A stretch of 33,347 bases of DNA from Pseudomonadales bacterium (GCA_016779325.1 JADHNU010000028.1:1-33347); one strand, 5' to 3'. Shown: positions 6,305 through 14,553, numbered from the stretch's first letter. Notes: generated by a model not told the origin, from the letters alone. A program made the numbers and translations.

Positions 6305-7978
6305 CTAGGCCAGTAAGGCCCGGCCCACCACCTTAAGGGCCAGCGTTTCCTCCGCCCCCTCAAAGATCGACAGAACGCGGGCGTCCACAAAATAGCGAGA
6401 AACGGCCGTTTCCTCGGCATAACCCATGCCGCCATGAAGTTGAAGGGCCTCCCGGCATACCGTTTCCGCAGCGCGGCAGGCATAGAGCTTCACGAGGCTG
6501 GCCTCCATCTGCCCTTCCCCCGCATCGAGGAGCTTGCCGACGTCCAGCGTTAACAGGCGAGCGCTCTGAAGCGCCATGGCCATGCGCGCCAGCTTGACCT
6601 TGCTCAGCCCGTAGTCGGCCACGCTCTGGCCAAAGACCTTCCGATCCTGGCTGTAGCGCAGCGCGGCTTCGAAGGCCGCCTGCATGAGCCCCGTGGCCCG
6701 CGCCGCCGTTTGAATGCGCCCGCCGGAGAAGCCCCGCATTTGATAGTAAAAGCCCTTGCCCAGGCCCTCTTCTCCGCCAAGAACGTGGCTATCGGGTACG
6801 AAGAAGTCGTCGTAGAACATCTCGAAGGAGTGCATACCCCGATAGCCAAGGGTGGGGATGGCACGGCCGCTCATCTCGCCGCCCCCAGGGCTTTGGTGCG
6901 CAAACTCGTGCGCCGTGGTGCTGGGCTTCTCCACAAGGAAAAGGCTGAGCCCCCGATGGCCGGCCTGCGGGTCCGGATCGGTGCGCGCAAGCACGAGGAT
7001 CAGCTCCGCTTTGCCCGCGAAGGTGCACCAGGTTTTAGCGCCGTTTAGGCGCCAGCCGCCCTCACAGCGAGAGGCGCGGAGGGCCACGGAGGCCACATCT
7101 GAACCCGTCCCCGGTTCCGTGACGGAAATGGCCACGAGGGGTTCGCCAGCGGCAATGCGCGGCAGCCAGTGAGCTTTTTGCGCGTCCGTTCCCCCGGCCA
7201 AGAGCGCCCGCGCCAGGATTTCGGGCCGGGTAATGAGGCTCCCGGCCGCGCCCAGGGACGCCTTGGACAGGGCCTCCGTGGCGACAATCATGCCGAGCGT
7301 ATCTTCCCGGTCATCGGGGAGAAGCCCACCAAAGCGCTCGGGCACGGACAGGCCAAAGCAGCCGAGCGCCTTTAAACCTTCGATGATGTCCTCGGGAATC
7401 GTGAGGTCTTGACGATGAATTGCCTCGGCCTGGGGGGCGACCACGTCGGTGGCAAAGCGTTCGAAGGTGTCGCGCATCATGCGGGTGGCCTCGGGCAATT
7501 CGAGGGGGCCGAGGTCGCCCTGGCGCGCAAGGAGCGCATCCCCCAGCCGTTCGAGGGCCTCGCTATCGCTGGCCCGCTGTAGGGCGTCGTCGATCAACCC
7601 GCTAAAGGGCGCGTCAAGGGCCTCTCGCGTAAAGCCGTAATCGAGGGCCCGGGCCCCGAGGCGCAGGCGCAGCTGGGTGAGCGTATCGGCTACCACGGCG
7701 CCGGCCAGGCTCTGACAGAACGGGGCGCTCGCCCCGCTTTGGCTGGCTGCCCAGTTTTGGACGGCGCGGGCGGCGGAAAGCTCGGCGCGGAAAAAGGCCA
7801 GGTCATAGACGGCCAGCTGGTGCTGATCGATGAGGTCTTGCCCCGGTGCTAGACCGGCACTCTTGCCCTTTAGGTGGGCCAGCGCGCGGGCGAGCCGCTC
7901 TTCCATGGCGGCGAGGGCGTCTTCGTAGCACTTCAGATCCCCAAGGGGGATGGGCGTAAGGGCTTCAGCGGTGCTCAC
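6305..7978 (-). CDS. Methylsuccinyl-CoA dehydrogenase-like acyl-CoA dehydrogenase
   Basis: A 557-residue flavoprotein, about 150-170 residues longer than ordinary acyl-CoA dehydrogenases because of a helical N-terminal extension (residues 1 to about 165). The core includes RPEILARALLAGGTDAQK (251-268), VTEPGTGSDVAS (286-297), GAKTWCTFAGKAEL and LGYRGMHSFEM. The C terminus has HGGMGYAEETAVSRYFVDAR and IFEGAEETL with E540 at the medium-chain-type catalytic position. Length and motifs match (2S)-methylsuccinyl-CoA dehydrogenase (Mcd) of the ethylmalonyl-CoA pathway, a similarity recalled rather than computed. Other pathway genes (ccr, ecm, mch) are not in the window. The start is GTG 7978 with AAGGAG 6 bases upstream, and the gene lies 12 bases behind the serine hydrolase stop, so they are one operon. 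Confidence 0.85.
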   Translation of the reverse strand: MSTAEALTPIPLGDLKCYEDALAAMEERLARALAHLKGKSAGLAPGQDLIDQHQLAVYDLAFFRAELSAARAVQNWAASQSGASAPFCQSLAGAVVADTLTQLRLRLGARALDYGFTREALDAPFSGLIDDALQRASDSEALERLGDALLARQGDLGPLELPEATRMMRDTFERFATDVVAPQAEAIHRQDLTIPEDIIEGLKALGCFGLSVPERFGGLLPDDREDTLGMIVATEALSKASLGAAGSLITRPEILARALLAGGTDAQKAHWLPRIAAGEPLVAISVTEPGTGSDVASVALRASRCEGGWRLNGAKTWCTFAGKAELILVLARTDPDPQAGHRGLSLFLVEKPSTTAHEFAHQSPGGGEMSGRAIPTLGYRGMHSFEMFYDDFFVPDSHVLGGEEGLGKGFYYQMRGFSGGRIQTAARATGLMQAAFEAALRYSQDRKVFGQSVADYGLSKVKLARMAMALQSARLLTLDVGKLLDAGEGQMEASLVKLYACRAAETVCREALQLHGGMGYAEETAVSRYFVDARVLSIFEGAEETLALKVVGRALLA

Positions 7979-7990
7979 GGCTACTCCTTA

Positions 7991-9367
7991 TTAATCGGGC
8001 GGTAGGGCATCAAGAATGCCCCGAACGAGGGCCTCGATGCCGGCAAGACGCTCATCGGGCGTATAGCCCAGGCGAACGACCACTAAGTCGCGACTCGGCA
8101 CGATAATAACGTTTTGCCCCTCAAAGCCTGAAGCGCGATATAGGTCTTGAGGCAGGCTTTGGAAGGGGCGGGCCCTAGGGTCATCGGGCTCTCCGACATT
8201 CAACCACCAGTGGGCGCCGTAGCTTCCATAGGGCGCCTTCGGAGTGGGCGTGGTGCTGTAGTCCACCCAACCCTTGGGCAAAAGCCGTTGCCCTGCCCAG
8301 ATGCCATCATCTAAGAAGAGTTGACCAAAGCGCGCCCAGTCCCGAGCGCTACCGTAGCCAAAGGAGGAGCCCACGAAGGTGCCCGCGGCGTCAGGCTCTA
8401 AAAAACTGTGGGTCATGCCGAGCGGGGCGTAAAGGCGGTCGAAGAGATAGCGCCAGTAGGCCTCCGTGCTGGGAAAGCTCTCCCGGAGCACCTTTTGAAT
8501 GATATTGGTCGTACCGCTCGCGTAGGACCAGTGGCTATCGGGGGCAAAGGCCAGGGGCTGGCGCGCGGCAAAGCCGCCCGTGTCCACGGCTGCGGGGCCG
8601 AATAGCATGGAGACGACGTCGGAAGTGAAGGCGTCGTAGTGCTCCGTGAAAGCGAGGCCACTGGACATACGGAGCAGCTGATCCAGGGTGATCTCCCGTC
8701 GTTCGTCGCCGGCCCATCCGACCAGGGGCACGGGGCCGTCGAGGCGGAGCGCGCCGTCGCGCACGCGCATGCCTACGAGCGCGTTGGTGAGGCTTTTACT
8801 CATGGACCAGCCCAGAAGCGGGGTTTGCGCATCAAACCCCGGGGCGTAGCGCTCGGTGAGGAGGCCTCCGCGCCAAAGGACGACGATGGCGCGAGTTTGT
8901 CGCGGTCGTTCCGGGGTCGGCTCCCGGAAGGCTTCCGCGAGCGCCGCTTCGAGGGCGGGCCGCTTAAGGCCCGCGATGGCCGCCTCGCGCAGGTCGCCGC
9001 CGGGCCAGGGCTTGGGCGCGATGGCAGGCGCTTTGAAGCTGGAAGGGAGGGGGTCGCCGACGGCAGGGACAAGGGTACACCCCAGCCCTTGCCGAAACAG
9101 GGCCTCTCGCGTGAAGACGAGGGCGTGCCCCTGAGCCCGCGGAGCGGCGAGGTCGGTGTCGACCATGGCAAAGTCCGCTCCCCCGAGCTCGCTTTGGAGC
9201 ACGGCCGTTGCCTCCCGCCCGGCGCCGAGGGTCGCGCTACAGAGCAGTTTGGCTTTGTACGCGGCGCCGGCGCGGGCCAGAGCCACCCCCTCCTCGACGG
9301 GACGCTTTAGCCACCCTGCGCCCAGGCCCAAGGCCAGGATTACGCCGAGCGCAAAGCCTTTTTTCAT
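7991..9367 (-). CDS. Serine hydrolase, beta-lactamase/6-aminohexanoate-dimer hydrolase family
   Basis: A 458-residue protein with one N-terminal hydrophobic segment (residues 4-20, MKKGFALGVILALGLGAGW) that could be a signal peptide or anchor. The Pfam Beta-lactamase (PF00144) domain covers about residues 155-450. The SxxK motif is S188-M-S-K191 and the tyrosine motif is WSYASGTTN with Y282, the Y-x-S-G form common in NylB-like hydrolases. Such enzymes hydrolyse amides or esters, so antibiotic resistance should not be inferred. GAGAGGTGAC precedes ATG 9367. A longer reading frame upstream is only a shadow over the histidine kinase. It leads the operon with the methylsuccinyl-CoA dehydrogenase-like gene and diverges from the two-component system. 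Confidence 0.88.
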   Translation of the reverse strand: MKKGFALGVILALGLGAGWLKRPVEEGVALARAGAAYKAKLLCSATLGAGREATAVLQSELGGADFAMVDTDLAAPRAQGHALVFTREALFRQGLGCTLVPAVGDPLPSSFKAPAIAPKPWPGGDLREAAIAGLKRPALEAALAEAFREPTPERPRQTRAIVVLWRGGLLTERYAPGFDAQTPLLGWSMSKSLTNALVGMRVRDGALRLDGPVPLVGWAGDERREITLDQLLRMSSGLAFTEHYDAFTSDVVSMLFGPAAVDTGGFAARQPLAFAPDSHWSYASGTTNIIQKVLRESFPSTEAYWRYLFDRLYAPLGMTHSFLEPDAAGTFVGSSFGYGSARDWARFGQLFLDDGIWAGQRLLPKGWVDYSTTPTPKAPYGSYGAHWWLNVGEPDDPRARPFQSLPQDLYRASGFEGQNVIIVPSRDLVVVRLGYTPDERLAGIEALVRGILDALPPD

Positions 9368-9435
9368 GTCACCTCTCCCCCTTGCGCTAGGAGCGAGTGT
9401 AGCGGAGCAGTCCTGGTAATGCAGGCGGCAGTCCC

Positions 9436-9463
9436 TTCCAACGCGGTCCTGGCAGCGTATGAT
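9436..9463 (+). promoter_or_regulatory. Possible promoter giving a leaderless histidine kinase mRNA
   Basis: TTCCAA (9436-9441), a 16-base spacer and TATGAT (9458-9463) would start transcription at or next to ATG 9470. If real, the kinase mRNA is leaderless and the upstream ATG at 9419 is not used. Confidence 0.3.
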
Positions 9464-9469
9464 CGCGCG

Positions 9470-11023
9470 ATGGCTACGCCCTACTCCACTGGTACTCGCA
9501 CCCGCTTTCGCGTGGGCATGACGGCTCGCGTGACGGCGATCGTTATGCTCGTGGCGGCACTTGTCCTCGTGATCAATACGGTGGCGTCGCGCATTGCCTT
9601 TCAGACGCGCTTCCTCAGTTACGTAAACGAGCAGGAGGCGGCCATTCTTGAGCGCATGGCCGACCAGATTTCGGAAATCTATGGGCGCTACGGGGATTGG
9701 GATTCCCTGGCCGCCGCCATTCCCCCACGGCGCCTGCTGCTTTGGTCGGCCCGGGTTTCTAGCCGGGAGGTGCCCGGTAACCGTATCGACGCGCTGGTGG
9801 ATGCCCCCGTCGCCCCCTCGCCCCTGTCCTCCCCCTTGGCGGCGCCGCCGGAGAGCATGCTTGCGCCAAGCCGGAGTGATCTTGCGGGCCCGTCGAGCCG
9901 GCCCCTGCGTCGCCCGACCATGTCGCGGCTGGCCCTCCTGGATCAAACCGGCGAAGTGCGCGTTCCCGCGCCCATGCAGGAGCTTGGGGAGGCAGAAGTG
10001 CGCCGCCAGCCCATTCGCTGGGCTGGGGAGACCGTGGGCTACATTACCCTCTATCCCGTGCGCCGCCTCGACCAGGAAACGGATTTGCGCTTCGAGGCCG
10101 ATCTGCTGGAGATGCTCTGGATGATTGCCGCCCTTATTTTGCTTGCTGCAGGCATTACCGGTTGGCGTCTGTCTCGGAGCTTGCTTGCGCCGGTGCGAGC
10201 CCTCGCCGTGGGGGCCCAGGCCCTGGGAGAAGGCCGTTACGGTACGCGCTTGGCCATCGATCGAAGCGACGAATTTGGCGCTTTGGCTCGGGACTTTAAC
10301 CGCCTTGCGGAGGCCCTGGGGCAGGCGCGGTCGGCCCGCCAGCGCTGGCTTGCGGACGTGGCCCATGAACTCCGCACGCCCCTCACCGTGCTCCGGGGGG
10401 AGCTGGAAGCCCTGGAAGATGGGGTCCGACCCCTCACGCCCCAGAGCCTGACGTCGCTCAATGCGGAGGTGCGGCAGCTCGGCCGATTGGTGGAAGACCT
10501 CCACGCCCTCGCCCTAGCCGACGTCGGTGCCCTGGCCTTTCAGAATGAGCCCTGCGACCTCCCCGCCCTCCTTGAAGAGGCTCAGGCCCGCCATGCGCGG
10601 CGCTTCGAGGATGCCGGGCTGACCCTGACGCTGAAGCAGCAGAGCCTTGATCGGCGCCTGTCCCTCGATCCGGTGCGCATCGCCCAGCTCCTCGACAATC
10701 TTTTGGAGAATGCCCTGCGCTATACCGATGCGCCGGGAGCGGTGGAGCTTGCCGTAACGGCCGCTGAGGAAGGCGCTCGGATCACCGTGGAAGACTCGGC
10801 GCCCGGGGTTGAGGCCACCGCCCTGGAGTCGATGTTTACGCGCTTTTGGCGGCAGGACCCTTCTCGAGCCCGGGCCAGCGGGGGCGCGGGGCTCGGGCTG
10901 GCTATTGTGCGGCGCATCGCGGAAGCCCATGAGGGCGAGGCCTATGCGGAGGCAAGCCCCCTTGGGGGACTCCGAATTCAGATATTACTGCGAACGAAGC
11001 GACGGGAGGAACGAGGCGGATGA
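9470..11023 (+). CDS. Sensor histidine kinase (BaeS/OmpR-partner type)
   Basis: A 517-residue inner-membrane kinase from ATG 9470. An alternative ATG 9419 adds 17 residues, with GGAG 12 bases upstream of it; the choice is uncertain. The order is a first membrane helix (about residues 18-40) and a periplasmic sensor region of roughly 170 residues with a proline/serine-rich stretch. A second helix follows (about 213-232), then HAMP (SLLAPVRALAVGAQALGEGRY). The phospho-acceptor block HELRTP has His at about 299. The ATPase domain shows QLLDNLLENALRYT and GGAGLGLAIVRRI. The stop overlaps the response regulator start by four bases, which supports a cognate pair. The kinase-before-regulator order recalls baeSR, but the sensed signal is unknown. 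The divergent serine hydrolase operon is a candidate target. Confidence 0.88.
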   Translation: MATPYSTGTRTRFRVGMTARVTAIVMLVAALVLVINTVASRIAFQTRFLSYVNEQEAAILERMADQISEIYGRYGDWDSLAAAIPPRRLLLWSARVSSREVPGNRIDALVDAPVAPSPLSSPLAAPPESMLAPSRSDLAGPSSRPLRRPTMSRLALLDQTGEVRVPAPMQELGEAEVRRQPIRWAGETVGYITLYPVRRLDQETDLRFEADLLEMLWMIAALILLAAGITGWRLSRSLLAPVRALAVGAQALGEGRYGTRLAIDRSDEFGALARDFNRLAEALGQARSARQRWLADVAHELRTPLTVLRGELEALEDGVRPLTPQSLTSLNAEVRQLGRLVEDLHALALADVGALAFQNEPCDLPALLEEAQARHARRFEDAGLTLTLKQQSLDRRLSLDPVRIAQLLDNLLENALRYTDAPGAVELAVTAAEEGARITVEDSAPGVEATALESMFTRFWRQDPSRARASGGAGLGLAIVRRIAEAHEGEAYAEASPLGGLRIQILLRTKRREERGG

Positions 11024-11709
11024 CGGCTGCTGCACGGGTCCTGATTGTGGAGGACGAGCCCAAAATTGCCCGATTGGCTGCGGATTACCTAACGGCGGCG
11101 GGCTGCGAGACGGTGATGGTTCATCGCGGCGATGATGCCCTGGCGCGCTTTGCGGAGGACCGCTTCGATCTGGTGGTACTGGATCTCATGTTACCCGGCC
11201 TCGATGGCCTTTCCCTGTGCAGAGCCCTTCGCGCCGAGTCCACCGTTCCGATCGTCATGGTGACCGCCCGAGTTGAGGAAGTGGACCGCCTCCTTGGGCT
11301 CGAGGTGGGGGCCGACGATTATCTCTGCAAGCCCTTTAGCCCCCGGGAGCTCGTGGCTCGGGTCAAGGCCCAGCTTCGGCGGCAGCAGTGGCAGCGCTCG
11401 GACCCAGGGGAAGGCCTCGAGCTGCAGGACGAAGCCCTTCGGGCGGTCTTTGCCCAGCAGGCCGTGGACCTCACCCGGGTCGAGTTCCGCATTCTGAGTG
11501 CGCTTCTGCAAAACGAAGGGGTGATCCTATCGCGGGATCAGCTCATTGCGGCGGCCTACGAAGATCACCGGGTGGTGAGCGATCGCACCATCGACACGCA
11601 CATGAAAAACCTGCGAAAAAAGCTGTCGACCATCATGGGCGACGCCATGGGGATTCGCTCCGTCTACGGCGTGGGCTACCGCTGGGAACTGAGCGGAAAG
11701 GACGAGTAA
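11020..11709 (+). CDS. OmpR-family response regulator
   Basis: A 229-residue two-domain regulator. The receiver domain (residues about 5-120) has the acidic pair E11-D12, the phosphorylated D55 in LVVLDLMLPG, the conserved Thr in IVMVTAR and the Lys in CKPFSP. The winged-helix DNA-binding domain (about 130-228) has VDLTRVEFRILSALL, VSDRTIDTHMKNLRKKL and the final SVYGVGYRWE. All key residues are present. The ATGA overlap with the kinase gene implies coupled translation and a one-to-one partnership. The BaeR/CpxR-like subgroup controls envelope or stress genes in other bacteria, but the targets here are unknown. A 10-bp hairpin follows the stop codon. Confidence 0.92.
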   Translation: MTAAARVLIVEDEPKIARLAADYLTAAGCETVMVHRGDDALARFAEDRFDLVVLDLMLPGLDGLSLCRALRAESTVPIVMVTARVEEVDRLLGLEVGADDYLCKPFSPRELVARVKAQLRRQQWQRSDPGEGLELQDEALRAVFAQQAVDLTRVEFRILSALLQNEGVILSRDQLIAAAYEDHRVVSDRTIDTHMKNLRKKLSTIMGDAMGIRSVYGVGYRWELSGKDE

Positions 11710-11712
11710 GGC

Positions 11713-11735
11713 GGGAGGCCCCCCCGGGGCCTCCC
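11713..11735. terminator. GC-rich hairpin between convergent genes
   Basis: GGGAGGCCCC (11713-11722) and GGGGCCTCCC (11726-11735) form a perfect 10-bp stem with a 3-base loop just after the response regulator stop. No T-run follows, so efficiency as an intrinsic terminator is doubtful. Confidence 0.5.
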
Positions 11736-11745
11736 GAAGACGGGG

Positions 11746-12945
11746 CTAGTCCGCTGCCCCAATGATGCAGACCGCTGCGACATTCGACATGGGGGACCCC
11801 CCAAGGTTGTGCGTCATGCCAATGCGCGGGGCCTCTAGTTGCCGGGGGCCTGCCCGATGAGATAGCTGGAGATACATCTCGTAGAGCATGCGGATGCCCG
11901 ACGCTCCAATGGGGTGGCCGAAGCACTTTAAGCCCCCATCAATTTGGCAAGGAATGGTGCCCTCCGCGTCATAGAAACCGTCGAGCACGTCGGTGATCGC
12001 CCCGCCCTCCGGCGAGAGCTGGAGATCTTCCATGGTCACGAGTTCGGTGACGGAGAAGCAATCGTGGCACTCGAACATGGAAACCTCTTCCCTAGGCTTC
12101 TTGATGCCCGCCTCTTCATAGGCCTTGCGCGCCGCAATCCGGGTGGTATGGAAGTAGCTGCCATCCCAGCTGTTATGCCCGGCTTCACTGCCGTTGGACA
12201 GGGAGAGCTGCAGCGCCTTCACGGTGACGATGCGCTCCTTACCCAACTGCCTGGCAATTTCCGGGGTGGTCACAATGCAGGCCGCTGCGCCATCGGAAAC
12301 GCCGCAGCAGTCAAAGAGGCCAAGGGGTTCCGCGATCATGGGGGCATTAAGGGCCTGCTCTGCCGTAATGGGCTTGCGCAGGTGAGCCTTTTCATTTTTC
12401 GCGCCGTTGGCGTGGGACTTCACGGAGATATGCGCCAGGGCGCGCTTGAGATCGTCGCGGCTCACGCCGTGCTTAGCGCGGTAGGCGGAGGCCAGCTGCG
12501 CGAAGTTCCCTGGGGCCGAGCCCGTGGCTGCCCACTGGGCGTTGAGCGTGCCCCCGAGGCTACCGGGCAGGCCGCCATAGCCCGTGTCCTTGAGCTTTTC
12601 CACGCCAAGCGCGAGCGCGATATCGCAGGCCCCCGAGGCCACGGCATAGACGGCGCCGCGAAAGGCTTCGGACCCGGAGGCGCAGAAGTTCTCGACCCGC
12701 GTCACGGCGATATTCGGAAGGCGAAGGGCCGTGGCCAGGGGCAAGCCGCCCTTACCTACGTTGATTTCTTCGTAGTGCGTGGAGAACCATGCGGCATCAA
12801 GCTGGCTACCATCGATGCCGGCGTCGGCGAGGGCCTCCTCATAGGCCTCCACCATGAGTTCTTCCGCGCCGCTTTCCCAGCGCTCGCCAAAGCGCGAGCA
12901 GCCCATGCCTAGGATTGCGACCTTGTCCTTGATTCCTCGTGCCAT
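11746..12945 (-). CDS. SCP2-type thiolase family protein
   Basis: A 399-residue thiolase-fold protein. The nucleophile region is VENFCASGSEAFRGA with C88. The C-terminal catalytic block contains CFGHPIGASG with its conserved His, and the closing motif is NLGGSPMSN, typical of the sterol-carrier-protein-2/lipid-transfer thiolase branch. Catalytic residues are therefore present, unlike in its partner. A purine-rich GGGAGGG lies shortly before ATG 12945, 19 bases after the stop of the HMG-CoA-synthase-like/DUF35 gene, so the two are one operon. This trio (thiolase, HMGCS-like, DUF35) recurs in bacteria and in the archaeal acetoacetyl-CoA thiolase/HMGCS complex. The physiological reaction here could be thiolysis or condensation of an acyl-CoA; steroid side-chain breakdown is one possibility but unproven. 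Confidence 0.88.
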   Translation of the reverse strand: MARGIKDKVAILGMGCSRFGERWESGAEELMVEAYEEALADAGIDGSQLDAAWFSTHYEEINVGKGGLPLATALRLPNIAVTRVENFCASGSEAFRGAVYAVASGACDIALALGVEKLKDTGYGGLPGSLGGTLNAQWAATGSAPGNFAQLASAYRAKHGVSRDDLKRALAHISVKSHANGAKNEKAHLRKPITAEQALNAPMIAEPLGLFDCCGVSDGAAACIVTTPEIARQLGKERIVTVKALQLSLSNGSEAGHNSWDGSYFHTTRIAARKAYEEAGIKKPREEVSMFECHDCFSVTELVTMEDLQLSPEGGAITDVLDGFYDAEGTIPCQIDGGLKCFGHPIGASGIRMLYEMYLQLSHRAGPRQLEAPRIGMTHNLGGSPMSNVAAVCIIGAAD

Positions 12946-12964
12946 TGCCTAGCCCTCCCGCGGT

Positions 12965-14449
12965 TTAGGCGCTTTGGCCGCGCTGGGGCACGGCCTTCCA
13001 AAAGTAGCGAACGAAGCCCCGAAGGCGGTCGCTCGATTTGATCCGAAACATCATTTTCACCGGGGTGCCGACGTCCAGTTCCCCTACATCGACGTCCGTG
13101 AAGTCGGTCATAAAGCGACCGCCGTCTTCGAAGGTGATCATGCCATAGTGGCTTGGGGGGTTGGGGATGTAGGTCAGGTAGTCCGCCGACCAGGTCAGCA
13201 CCGAGGCTCGGCTGTCCCGAAAGCTATGGGGCGTCTGCGTATGGTGTGCCCCGCATTGCGGATTGACGCAAATATCCGTTCGCGGAAACTGGAGCGTACC
13301 GCATTGCCCGCATTTTCCCCCTTCCAGGGCCAGGAGCATGTCGCGCTTGCGGTAGGTCACGGAGAGCGCCGTTTTGTAATCGTCCCGCTCGGCTCGCATA
13401 CCTTTTTCAAGGGTGATGAGATCGTTAAAGGCGAGGTATTGCATGTAGTTATCGCTGGCCTTGCCCTGCGCAAGGTGGCCCCGGACCCCAAGCTGCCCCT
13501 GGGGCGTGCGGGCTGCCTCCGTGGCCCTGAACAGCAGCGCATCGCACCCCTGCCCAAAGGCGGCCACGAGCACCACGGCGCCGGGCCGAAGGCCCCCTTC
13601 AAGGAGATGGCTAAGCATAACCAGCGCGTGGGCGGCGCCGCATTCCCCTAGGTTTGCGCCGAGGTTATCGACCAGCGCGTCGCCCTTAATGCCCACGGCT
13701 TTGGCGACGCCGTCGGCGGCGCGGGCAATGGTGGAGGGAAAAATGAAGTGGTCTACCGCGTCGGCCTCGAGACCGGCCTTCTCCAGCACAGCTTGCACCG
13801 CGGCGGGCACGATCTTGCTGATGCCCTCATCGCGAATCCAGCGCTCCTCCCAGGTGTAATCGAAGTCTTCCCCGGCCCCGCGAAAATGGTCCACGAAGTC
13901 CGCGGTTTCCGTGACGCCGGCGAGGAACGTGAGGAGCCCATCGCCGCCCTCCACAAGCATAGCCGCGGCGCCGTCGCCGTAGGCCAGTTCCCCGGCGGAG
14001 GCGGCCTTGGCTTGCCGCTTATCCGAGGCCACTACCAGGGCGCTGTTCGTGTAGGGCCCGGCAGCGGCCTGCAGCGCCTCTAAGAGAGCCGTGGTGCCTG
14101 CCCGCTGCGAGCCCGTGATATCGAGGCTTCGGCGCTGCCCGTCCAGGCTCAGGGCTGTGGCGACAATGCCTGCATTTTGCCGATCGGCGAAGGGCAAGCT
14201 GGTGGAGGCGAGATAAATCGCATCGAGCACGGAAGGGGCGTCGTCCCCCGGGGCCGCATTGTGTACCAGGCAATCCCGCGCCGCCTCCACGGCCATGGTG
14301 AGGGCGTCTTCGTCCCAGTTGGCGATCGCGCGCTCCCCCTTCCCCTTTCCCTTAAAGCTTGGATCGGACCACTGGTGCGCCGCGGCAATTGCGCTGCGCT
14401 GCAAACGAAGGCGCGGAACGTACGCGCCATAGGCTGAAATACCGGCCAT
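12965..14449 (-). CDS. HMG-CoA-synthase/KAS-III-like protein fused to a C-terminal DUF35 zinc-ribbon/OB domain
   Basis: A 494-residue fusion. Residues about 1-310 have the thiolase-like fold of HMG-CoA synthase/KAS III (YGAYVPRLRLQRS, NAGIVATAL, AYGDGAAAML, NLGANLGECGAAHAL). Residues about 355-490 match DUF35: a zinc ribbon with C380, C383, C394 and C399, then an OB fold (YGMITFEDGGRFMTDFTDVD). The expected nucleophilic Cys is missing: the aligned block reads GSQRAGTTAL with Gln115. The KAS-III-type His is apparently Ser239 (FIFPST). The domain is therefore probably not a standard condensing enzyme and may scaffold the thiolase. ATG 14449 is chosen because AGGAGG lies just upstream; a TTG at 14470 adds seven residues without a site. 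It leads the thiolase operon. Confidence 0.86.
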   Translation of the reverse strand: MAGISAYGAYVPRLRLQRSAIAAAHQWSDPSFKGKGKGERAIANWDEDALTMAVEAARDCLVHNAAPGDDAPSVLDAIYLASTSLPFADRQNAGIVATALSLDGQRRSLDITGSQRAGTTALLEALQAAAGPYTNSALVVASDKRQAKAASAGELAYGDGAAAMLVEGGDGLLTFLAGVTETADFVDHFRGAGEDFDYTWEERWIRDEGISKIVPAAVQAVLEKAGLEADAVDHFIFPSTIARAADGVAKAVGIKGDALVDNLGANLGECGAAHALVMLSHLLEGGLRPGAVVLVAAFGQGCDALLFRATEAARTPQGQLGVRGHLAQGKASDNYMQYLAFNDLITLEKGMRAERDDYKTALSVTYRKRDMLLALEGGKCGQCGTLQFPRTDICVNPQCGAHHTQTPHSFRDSRASVLTWSADYLTYIPNPPSHYGMITFEDGGRFMTDFTDVDVGELDVGTPVKMMFRIKSSDRLRGFVRYFWKAVPQRGQSA

Positions 14450-14481
14450 GCCCCCTCCTCTCTTAGGCAATGGAAATCACT

Positions 14482-14505
14482 GCTCCCCTTTGAGCATAAG
14501 GGAGC
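14482..14505. promoter_or_regulatory. Inverted repeat upstream of the HMGCS-like/thiolase operon
   Basis: GCTCCCCTT (14482-14490) and AAGGGAGC (14498-14505) are complementary with one bulged C and a 7-base spacer. The position, 33-56 bases before the minus-strand start at 14449, suits an operator or a 5'-leader hairpin. Confidence 0.35.
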
Positions 14506-14539
14506 GGCGGTCCCGTTTCACCTCTGCCCTGCCTGAGCT

Positions 14540-14553
14540 TTGATTTGGGACAA
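14540..14553 (+). promoter_or_regulatory. Anr/FNR-like box upstream of hemF
   Basis: TTGATTTGGGACAA fits TTGAT-N4-(A/G)TCAA with one mismatch. It lies 70-83 bases upstream of the hemF ATG. Pseudomonas hemF is known to be Anr-dependent, which makes the location meaningful, but I see no convincing -10 at the matching distance. Confidence 0.35.

Noticed and set aside
9368-10504. Minus-strand frame extending the serine hydrolase N-terminally by about 380 residues
   Set aside because: The extension is antisense to the histidine kinase, has low-complexity composition, and the hydrolase has a good ribosome-binding site and hydrophobic N terminus at 9367.
11944-12912. 322-residue plus-strand frame opposite the thiolase
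   Set aside because: Antisense shadow; the thiolase Cys and GHP motifs are intact on the minus strand.
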